Of a stretch of 21,071 bases of DNA, positions 15,478 to 21,071 are shown in pieces. A model generated the notes under the pieces. It worked only from the letters and a program-made list of their open reading frames with translations, was not told the DNA's origin and made no database searches. The stretch covers positions 1 through 21,071 of the forward strand of contig CAZLZD010000063.1 in NCBI GenBank assembly GCA_964563925.1, in the 5' to 3' direction. Made by a program: the position numbers and the translations under genes. Origin of the DNA: JAUILA01 sp964563925 (lineage in GTDB: Bacteria; Bacteroidota; Bacteroidia; Cytophagales; Cyclobacteriaceae). Numbering within the stretch: position 1 is the stretch's first letter; every line of letters starts with the position of its first letter.

Positions 15478-15651
15478 ATGAGAATACCATTGATTTTTTC
15501 TGCTACAATACTGCTGTTTTCCTGTGCGCCGCATACGGCCATTGATTATGAAGCGGCAAGAGAGGAGGTCCTGGACAAAGGGGCCGACATCGTACAGGCA
15601 CTCAATACCACCGACCTGGAAACACTAAGCCGTGATTTTAATCGTTACTAG
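15478..15651 (+). CDS. Short lipoprotein (57 residues), perhaps truncated
   Basis: The ATG at 15478 opens a 57-residue frame ending at TAG 15649-15651. The first 16 residues are MRIPLIFSATILLFSC, an almost textbook lipoprotein signal with L-F-S-C and Cys16. The mature part is one amphipathic helix (DYEAAREEVLDKGADIVQAL) followed by NTTDLETLSRDFNRY. That helix recalls the mature start of the lipoprotein at 13327 (GRTIAASFNSGDSKSVTRKF). It may be a short functional lipoprotein, or the remains of a longer gene whose downstream part was lost before the methyltransferase gene. The 71 bases after the stop hold no continuation that I can follow. Confidence 0.6.
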   Translation: MRIPLIFSATILLFSCAPHTAIDYEAAREEVLDKGADIVQALNTTDLETLSRDFNRY

Positions 15652-15674
15652 GAAATCGCGATGGTCCATGAGTC

Positions 15675-15693
15675 GCATGGCAGGTAGCCATGC
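15675..15693. repeat. 7-bp perfect hairpin between lipoprotein and methyltransferase genes
   Basis: GCATGGC (15675-15681) and GCCATGC (15687-15693) are exact reverse complements around the loop AGGTA. No T-tract follows, so it is not a standard terminator. It may stabilise or regulate the transcript between the two genes, or be chance. Confidence 0.35.
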
Positions 15694-15722
15694 AGTGGCA
15701 TTATTAATATAGTTGGCATACC

Positions 15723-16679
15723 ATGAAAAGAAAGGATTTTCTGCTTGCACTCGGGGCCGGATTGATACCCCTGACTGTGTTTCCCGGTAAAATGGTGAAT
15801 TCGATAATGGAGTTGACTTCGGGGGACCCACGGTTGAATTTTCATCACATTTACTCAGACCCGACCCTTCGAACTGAATTTTTTAATTTTCTCCGGAATG
15901 TATTCAATCTCTACCCGGAAGAAGACCTTCATCAATTAATAACGGATACTGCAGGACGAATGCAGAAGGACAAGGATATCTACCTGGAAGTGCAGTCCAG
16001 GCTGTCTGAGGTGACCCCGTTTATGTCCATTTTCAACTATCAGCTCCCGGCTCTCCGCCGTCAGAAGGAAGTGATGGCTTCTCAAAGTGTGGAACTGCTG
16101 GGCTCAGATTCCAGGATCAACGGTTATTTGGAGATAGGGTCGTCCGGGCGCTACCTCGACTATCTTGAGGAAAGGATACGTATTACAGGGGAACGGTATT
16201 ACGCAGATGGAAAAAAGCCAGGCTATTCGCTGAGTGAAATGGTGGACAGGGGCCAGGTTAGAATAGGGGCGACTTACATCCCTTTCACGGATTATTATAC
16301 CCGGTACGGTTGTGAGATTCCCCAAAAAAGCCTCGATCTGGTCACCAACTATATTGGTTTCCATCATTGTCCTGTTGAGCTCAGGACCGGATTCATCTCC
16401 TCTATCCGGGATACGTTGCGGTATGGCGGCAAGCTTATTTTGCGGGATCATGACTGCGACAGCCGGGATCAGCATATCATGGTGGCCCTGGCCCATGATG
16501 TATTCAACATGGGAACCAGGGAAACCTGGGAGTACAATGAAAGGGAAGTCAGGCATTTTTATTCCCTCGAGTTCATCAGGAATTTCGTTGAAGACCTCGG
16601 CTTCCGGTATGAGGGGTGCTCCTTGTTTCAACCCGGTGATCCCACCAGGAATGCACTGATGCTCTTTACTAAGGTCTGA
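15723..16679 (+). CDS. Methyltransferase-like protein with N-terminal export or anchor signal
   Basis: A 318-residue protein. The core looks like a class I SAM-dependent methyltransferase: YLEIGSSGRYL (135-145) as the glycine-rich SAM loop, a strand with LDLVTNYIGFHHC (204-216) in the motif IV position, and YGGKLILRDHD (234-244) as the later strand/acid block. The N-terminus is unusual for such an enzyme. KRKDFLLALGAGLIPLTVF resembles a Tat or Sec signal with K-R in place of R-R. Either the protein is anchored or exported, or the hydrophobic segment peripherally attaches a cytoplasmic enzyme to the membrane; SAM is not normally available outside the cytoplasm. It starts 71 bases after the short lipoprotein and ends 13 bases before the FAD oxidase, so they are probably functionally linked. 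The acceptor is unknown. Confidence 0.68.
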   Translation: MKRKDFLLALGAGLIPLTVFPGKMVNSIMELTSGDPRLNFHHIYSDPTLRTEFFNFLRNVFNLYPEEDLHQLITDTAGRMQKDKDIYLEVQSRLSEVTPFMSIFNYQLPALRRQKEVMASQSVELLGSDSRINGYLEIGSSGRYLDYLEERIRITGERYYADGKKPGYSLSEMVDRGQVRIGATYIPFTDYYTRYGCEIPQKSLDLVTNYIGFHHCPVELRTGFISSIRDTLRYGGKLILRDHDCDSRDQHIMVALAHDVFNMGTRETWEYNEREVRHFYSLEFIRNFVEDLGFRYEGCSLFQPGDPTRNALMLFTKV

Positions 16680-16692
16680 ACGGTATGCGGTT

Positions 16693-19209
16693 ATGAAGAA
16701 ACTTAAAGGGCTTCTGAGCTTTGTTTTTTATATCCTGTCCTGGCTGGTCCTGGTCATCCTGCGAGGCCTGGTAATGGTTTTTCAATTTATTCACAGGAAG
16801 AAACGACGGTACATACCTGCGTACCTGGTCCTGGGCTATTTTTTATTTGTGGTTATCCTCATCCTGATTTCAGGAGACTCGTACTACGATAAGGTTCTTT
16901 CTGACAAGCGGGTGAATGATGTAACCAGGCTTAACCCTGTGCAGGTCGGACAGGTAGTAAGCCCGGAGTCCCTGGAGGATATTGTCCGTGCTGTTCAGGC
17001 CACGGAGGGACCGGTATCCATCGGGGGTGGCAGATTCAGCATGGGCGGACAAACGGCTTTTGAAAACAGCCTCCACCTGGACATGCGGAACTACAACAAG
17101 GTGCTCGATCTGGATACGAAGCGTAAACAGGTTACGGTACAGTCCGGTATTACCTGGCGGGCATTGCAGAAGGTGATTGACAAGCACGACCTGTCGGTGA
17201 AGATCATGCAGACCTATGCCAATTTCACGGTGGGAGGTTCCGTATCGGTTAACTGTCATGGACGTTACATAGGTCACGGCCCGATTATTTCATCGGTTTT
17301 GTCTCTCAAACTGGTTACGGCGGGCGGAGAGGTATTAAGCCTGAGCCGTACGGAGAACTATGATATTTTCAAGGCCGTAATTGGCGGATACGGCGGAATT
17401 GGAGTCATTGCCGAGGTCACCCTGCAGCTGGTGGATAACGACAAAGTGGAGAGGCATACACAATTAGTTGATGCGGGAGAATATGTTGATTTTTTTAACC
17501 AGAATATCCGGGGTGATTCTGCAGTCATCTTTCAGAACGGTGATTTGTATCCGCCCCATTATGAGCAAATCAACAATGTGTCCTGGAAGGTAAGTGCAAA
17601 GGAGCTGACGGATACCACACGCGTCACACCTGCCGGGGAAAGCTATTGGCTGGAGCCGCGGCTGGTAGAGGCTGTGTCCTGGGGTGATTTTGGCAAATGG
17701 GTGAGGCGGAAAATGATCGATCCGATGGTCTACAGCGGGGAGCAGGTGGTATGGAGAAACAGGGAGGCAAGCTATGATGTAGCCGAACTTGAACCACGCT
17801 CCAGGGAAAAGTCCACCTATGTACTGCAGGAATATTTCATCCCTGTGAATAACATTTATTCTTTTATCCCGAAGATGAAATCCGTATTCGAAAAGTACGG
17901 GGTGAATGTCATCAATGTGTCTCTTCGTCATGCCTATCCCGACCACGAATCCTATTTATCCTGGGCCGATGAGGAGGTATTCGCATTTGTAGTCTATTAC
18001 AAGCAGGAAACGGATCAGGACGCAAAAGAACACGTCAGAAAGTGGACAGTGGAAATGACAGAGGCGATTCTGAGTGAGAATGGCAAGTGGTATTTGCCGT
18101 ACCAGCCCCATGCCACCCGGTCACAATTTGAACAGGCCTTTCCGAGGGCATCGCAGTACTTTGCCGTGAAACAGCGCCTTGATTCTACTCACCGGTTTAT
18201 GAATAAGTTACTCGAAAAATACAGTCCGCATACCCAACAGGAAATCTGGTCCCGACGGGATGAAATTAAAGGGTATTTCCGCGGAGAAGAGCAAACGATC
18301 CTCACGGTCCCGGAGTGGTATCTTGTATTTAACCCGAAGGAATATGCAGACTGGCTCAGGGGCGGCCGCAACCCTTCGGATTTTCCCTACTACGCGTCCA
18401 TTGACGAATACTGGAAACTGTTTGATCGTTCGCGTATGCTTGTATCAGAGGCGTACCCGGAGAATGATGAGTATATCACCATGCTGAAAGTGATCGGGGT
18501 AAGTGTTACCATGGAATACGCCGGGAAAATGCTTTACGAAAAGTCCTTTGGCAGGATATTCAGCTGGTTTGCGAATGGTAATGTATCCGGACCGGAACGG
18601 GTAATTATGGATGCCCACCAGGAGTACAGTAATTTCATCTACCATACTGCCTGGTATGAATTTAAATTCCTGCCATGGATCAGCAAGGTCTGGACCTCAG
18701 CGGATGATTCCGGGGCAAACTGGCTTCGTAAGACTGAAAGAAAGCTGTTTTTTACCTTTGAATTTACGCTTAAGGCATTGTATGCGCAATTCATTGAATG
18801 GGCTGCCAAGGCAAGTTATGAGCCACCCGTTACGGATATTTACATGGTGGCTTCCTTCCATGAAAACGCAAGGTTGCCGGAAGGATTGAAACTACTGGCA
18901 GAAAAGGACACTTTAGCGATCGCCGGGGTCCGGCGCTGGGGTGCCTTTACCGAAGTGGTTTCCGGCCTTGACAGCGAACAAATGACAATTCATGAAATCT
19001 CAGGTAATGACGAGATCGCCGTGTCCGTGGTAACGGACCGGGACATGAAAACTGAACTGGAACGTGGTACCCTGCTGTATGAATCGGACATGGTGACAGA
19101 CCCGGAGAAAAAACGGCAGGTGATCCTGCTCCCGGTCCCGGAGTTATTGCCTTTTCTCAATCAGGCCCAGGCAACAGGATTAACCATTGAACATATTTAT
19201 GACTACTAA
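16693..19209 (+). CDS. Membrane-anchored FAD-binding oxidase fused to a C-terminal domain of unknown function
   Basis: An 838-residue protein. Two N-terminal membrane helices (about 9-31 and 42-60) are followed by a PCMH-type FAD domain: VSIGGGRFSMGGQ (108-120), a strand ending LHLDMRNYNKVLDLD, VQSGITWRALQKVI, TVGGSVSVNCHGR (179-191) and GGYGGIGVIAEVTL (231-244). The substrate domain runs to about 520 and recalls sugar-lactone or aldonolactone oxidases (SLRHAYPDHESYLSWADE). In many VAO-type enzymes a His in the G-R-H-S position binds FAD covalently; here it is Phe115. From about 530 to the end lies an extra domain beginning EEQTILTVPEWYLVFNPKEY, which I believe also occurs as a separate uncharacterised bacterial protein. 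The substrate is unknown; the membrane anchor suggests a lipid or lipid-linked sugar. Confidence 0.82.
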   Translation: MKKLKGLLSFVFYILSWLVLVILRGLVMVFQFIHRKKRRYIPAYLVLGYFLFVVILILISGDSYYDKVLSDKRVNDVTRLNPVQVGQVVSPESLEDIVRAVQATEGPVSIGGGRFSMGGQTAFENSLHLDMRNYNKVLDLDTKRKQVTVQSGITWRALQKVIDKHDLSVKIMQTYANFTVGGSVSVNCHGRYIGHGPIISSVLSLKLVTAGGEVLSLSRTENYDIFKAVIGGYGGIGVIAEVTLQLVDNDKVERHTQLVDAGEYVDFFNQNIRGDSAVIFQNGDLYPPHYEQINNVSWKVSAKELTDTTRVTPAGESYWLEPRLVEAVSWGDFGKWVRRKMIDPMVYSGEQVVWRNREASYDVAELEPRSREKSTYVLQEYFIPVNNIYSFIPKMKSVFEKYGVNVINVSLRHAYPDHESYLSWADEEVFAFVVYYKQETDQDAKEHVRKWTVEMTEAILSENGKWYLPYQPHATRSQFEQAFPRASQYFAVKQRLDSTHRFMNKLLEKYSPHTQQEIWSRRDEIKGYFRGEEQTILTVPEWYLVFNPKEYADWLRGGRNPSDFPYYASIDEYWKLFDRSRMLVSEAYPENDEYITMLKVIGVSVTMEYAGKMLYEKSFGRIFSWFANGNVSGPERVIMDAHQEYSNFIYHTAWYEFKFLPWISKVWTSADDSGANWLRKTERKLFFTFEFTLKALYAQFIEWAAKASYEPPVTDIYMVASFHENARLPEGLKLLAEKDTLAIAGVRRWGAFTEVVSGLDSEQMTIHEISGNDEIAVSVVTDRDMKTELERGTLLYESDMVTDPEKKRQVILLPVPELLPFLNQAQATGLTIEHIYDY

Positions 19210-19309
19210 AAAGGGAGGAACTTCATTGGCCGGTCTGTGGCGGATATTACAGCAGGCAATATTTAAATGAAGGCCCCGTTTAATTTTCTGACAAACAAAC
19301 AACTAACCT

Positions 19310-20197
19310 GTGAAAAAATTACCAAGAATACTATCGGGGATCATTCTCCTGACATTTATAATTATAGTAGCCCATGCGGGATACCTCTATACCCTCGCAC
19401 CCGTTGAAACCTATCCTGACGATACCTACCTGGGCGGAGTCACGGAAAAGAAGGCCCTTATCGTTGTGGCCCATGATGACGAAGCGGCTATGTTCAGCGG
19501 TACTACCTATTGGCTGAAACAACAGGGTTGGGAGCTGAATTTTATTTGTTTTTACACCGATAAGTACCGTCCGGAAGAGGTGCCGGTACGTAAAAAGGAA
19601 ATGGAGGCGGTGGCCGGCTTGCTGGAATTTAACGGGATGGAACTTCTGGATTATACCCTGCGTAAACGTCTGGATACTATCAGCGAACCCTGGCTGCCCA
19701 TACCGTATAGTGAGTTCAGTGAGGCATTTGACCTGGAAGCCATTGATGCCTATGTGCAACGGGCCATCGATGCCTATTCACCCACGGTAATCTTTACCCT
19801 GGATAATGTGATTGGCGGGTATGGTCATCCGGAACATGTGGTGGTTAGTGATGCGGTGGTGAGGGTATGCAGGGCCAACAAGGATGTCCAGGGATTTTCG
19901 GTTCAGAGGATTTATCAGAACGTATGGCCAGAGTCCCAGTCTGACCGGATCATGGGTGACGGCGGGCCCTATGCCATGGGTAAGGAAGTATACGGGTGTG
20001 ACGGTATGCCGGCACCGGATGTTCAGGTGGATATTTCTGGTTCCGGGGAGGGTAAGATGGCCGTCCTGCGCGCTCATGCCTCTCAAACCCGGAATCTGAA
20101 GAAGTTTGCTCCTTATTACAACTATTATCCCGGATGGCTGTATTTCAGAATTTTTGATAAAGAGCATTTCAGGGTGCTGGATACGGTGAATCTGTAA
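19310..20197 (+). CDS. PIG-L family deacetylase, membrane-anchored
   Basis: A 295-residue protein related to PIG-L/LmbE zinc N-acetylglucosaminyl deacetylases. The GTG at 19310 gives an N-terminal membrane anchor or signal (about 8-27), placing the domain outside the cytoplasm. The first metal motif is A-H55-D56-D57-E58 where the family usually has A-H-P-D-D-E. The acidic pair is shifted toward D-E, so the second zinc ligand would be Glu. The later ligand block is G-H173-P-E-H176. The strand LIVVAHDDEAAMFSG and the TVIFTLDN region fit the fold. It follows the FAD oxidase by 100 bases. Removal of an acetyl group from an envelope amino sugar is the family-based expectation; the substrate is not readable. 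Confidence 0.78.
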   Translation: MKKLPRILSGIILLTFIIIVAHAGYLYTLAPVETYPDDTYLGGVTEKKALIVVAHDDEAAMFSGTTYWLKQQGWELNFICFYTDKYRPEEVPVRKKEMEAVAGLLEFNGMELLDYTLRKRLDTISEPWLPIPYSEFSEAFDLEAIDAYVQRAIDAYSPTVIFTLDNVIGGYGHPEHVVVSDAVVRVCRANKDVQGFSVQRIYQNVWPESQSDRIMGDGGPYAMGKEVYGCDGMPAPDVQVDISGSGEGKMAVLRAHASQTRNLKKFAPYYNYYPGWLYFRIFDKEHFRVLDTVNL

Positions 20198-20200
20198 TAA

Positions 20201-20734
20201 ATGGCATCAGCGTTTGGCCATGCATTCGGAGCCGCGGCACTTGGCACTGTATTCAGGTCACCGGGTGATAGGCTGAAGTTCTTTTCGCTCGGCATGGTTG
20301 CTTCCATTCTCCCGGATGCAGATGTGATCACATTTGCCATGGGTATACCTTATAACAGCCTATGGGGTCACCGTGGAATTTCCCATTCGGCACCGACGGC
20401 GCTTCTGATTGGCCTGGTGTTTACCCTGTTCTTCTATCCAGGCAGATCGGCCGGCGAAAAAATCCGGCTGACTGCTTATTTCTTTTTATGTGCATTATCA
20501 CACGCCCTGCTGGATATGCTTACCAACGGAGGGCTTGGTGTTGCTTTGTTTGCACCGTTTGAGAATAACCGCCATTTTTTTGATTACCGGCCCATTCAGG
20601 TATCGCCTATCGGGATTGGGAATTTCTTCAGTCAGCGTGGCCTGGAGGTCATCCTCAGCGAATTAATCTGGATTGGTGTGCCCGGCCTTATTGTGATGAC
20701 CGCCGGGCTGGCCATCCGGTTTTTCAAAAGGTAG
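20201..20734 (+). CDS. YdjM-type membrane-bound metal-dependent hydrolase
   Basis: A 177-residue inner-membrane protein of the YdjM/DUF457 metal-dependent hydrolase family. Expected metal-site residues are present: H7 (AFGHAFGA), LPDAD (37-41), GHRGISHS (56-63) and LSHALLDMLTNGG (99-111). Hydrophobic helices lie at about 65-78, 90-104 and 152-172. Start ATG at 20201 lies three bases after the deacetylase stop, so the genes are co-transcribed. Family members are poorly characterised, and known examples are damage-inducible in enterobacteria. The 3' end overlaps the convergent minus-strand gene by 11 bases. The family call is solid; the activity is inferred. Confidence 0.85.
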   Translation: MASAFGHAFGAAALGTVFRSPGDRLKFFSLGMVASILPDADVITFAMGIPYNSLWGHRGISHSAPTALLIGLVFTLFFYPGRSAGEKIRLTAYFFLCALSHALLDMLTNGGLGVALFAPFENNRHFFDYRPIQVSPIGIGNFFSQRGLEVILSELIWIGVPGLIVMTAGLAIRFFKR

Positions 20735-21071
20735 AATTTACGCGGGTATAGTCATAACCAGGGCCGTCACAGGCAATCGCACCGCCAGAAAGAAGGTCCT
20801 TTGATACAATCCTGAGTAGTTCGGAATTATTTCCGGAACAATTTTCGATAAGTGCATTCTCCGAATCATACTCCAGCCTGACCCATATGGAACCGGAATC
20901 CTCCATCAAATGGAATGTCCCGGTGGCTTCCTGCATCGAGGAATTTTCCTGGCGCGTTTTCAGAAAAGTGCTGTCCTTATTGAAAAGGAGAGTTTCAGCA
21001 TAGGGCAGGTTTTCCTTTTCAATGACCTGTCCGGTCATCGATCCGTGGATCCGGGTAAGCTCCCATTGCTG
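20724..21071 (-). CDS. Lipocalin/META-like secreted protein, 5' end outside window
   Basis: An open minus-strand frame ends at the stop at 20726-20724 and remains open to the window edge, so the N-terminus and any signal peptide are missing. The visible part reads QQWELTRIHGSMTGQ, then ETLLFNKDSTFLKTRQ, EATGTFHLMEDSGSIWVRL and, at the end, DYTRVNSTF. Alternating strands and the W-x-L...GSMTG start resemble small Bacteroidota lipocalin-like or META-type lipoproteins that are usually secreted. An internal ATG at 21038 exists, but the conserved-looking segment before it argues for the longer frame. Function is unknown. Confidence 0.6.
   Translation of the reverse strand, partial: QQWELTRIHGSMTGQVIEKENLPYAETLLFNKDSTFLKTRQENSSMQEATGTFHLMEDSGSIWVRLEYDSENALIENCSGNNSELLRIVSKDLLSGGAIACDGPGYDYTRVNSTF

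Noticed and set aside
19213..19270. A good ribosome-binding site (GGGAGG) followed by a TTG and a 14-codon frame before the deacetylase gene, resembling a leader peptide.
   Set aside because: No run of regulatory codons, no attenuator stem-loops, and TTG starts are weak. It is not enough to call a leader.
1..21071. Looked for tRNA, rRNA, CRISPR repeats, insertion-sequence ends, phage genes, toxin-antitoxin or restriction genes.
   Set aside because: None recognised. The window looks like ordinary core and accessory chromosomal genes.

Overview
The window reads as chromosomal DNA of a Bacteroidota-type bacterium (Cytophagia- or Balneolia-like). This placement is inferred from the gene content, not from a marker gene. 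Supporting features are the outer-membrane beta-barrels carrying the 'GYIVKVNGEKQSGQIRY' type N-terminus, a bacterial GH3-family protein, many short lipoproteins with a lipobox close to the N-terminus, start codons mostly without a Shine-Dalgarno sequence, and a pgi N-terminus of Bacteroidota type. Base composition looks even across the coding regions. I see no tRNA, rRNA, transposase, integrase, CRISPR array or prophage gene. Genes are tightly packed and often coupled by 1-4 base stop/start overlaps.

Layout: 1-538 (-) is the N-terminal part of glucose-6-phosphate isomerase, cut by the window edge. 703-2093 (+) is a lipoprotein metallophosphoesterase coupled to a small predicted outer-membrane protein. 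A 342-base AT-rich gap (2094-2435) follows, holding an imperfect inverted repeat and a possible Bacteroidota-type promoter. 2436-3833 is a Tat-exported Gfo/Idh/MocA oxidoreductase. 3924-5911 is a TreT-like trehalose synthase translationally coupled to an AAC(6')-like GNAT acetyltransferase, followed by a RibD/DHFR-fold reductase (5921-6469) and an HELGH zinc metallopeptidase (6506-7090). The last overlaps tail-to-tail with a GH3-family adenylating enzyme (7054-8586, -).

From 8722 to 10800 runs a small operon of unknown role: a four-cysteine membrane protein, a secreted TPR protein, a doubtful or frameshifted ORF and a 58-residue coiled-coil protein. Next come a solitary outer-membrane beta-barrel protein (10909-12084), the ribosome-assembly GTPase RsgA (12270-13340) overlapped by a TTG-started lipoprotein (13327-14244), and a pair of membrane proteins (14399-15444).

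The most unusual part is 15478-20734. It holds a 57-residue lipoprotein, a methyltransferase-like protein with an N-terminal export or anchor signal, a large membrane-anchored FAD oxidase fused to an extra C-terminal domain of about 300 residues, a membrane-anchored PIG-L-type deacetylase with an altered metal motif, and a YdjM-type membrane hydrolase, all on the + strand. I infer an envelope-associated pathway acting on a lipid or glycan, but the substrate cannot be read from the sequence. The window ends in a truncated lipocalin/META-like secreted protein on the minus strand.
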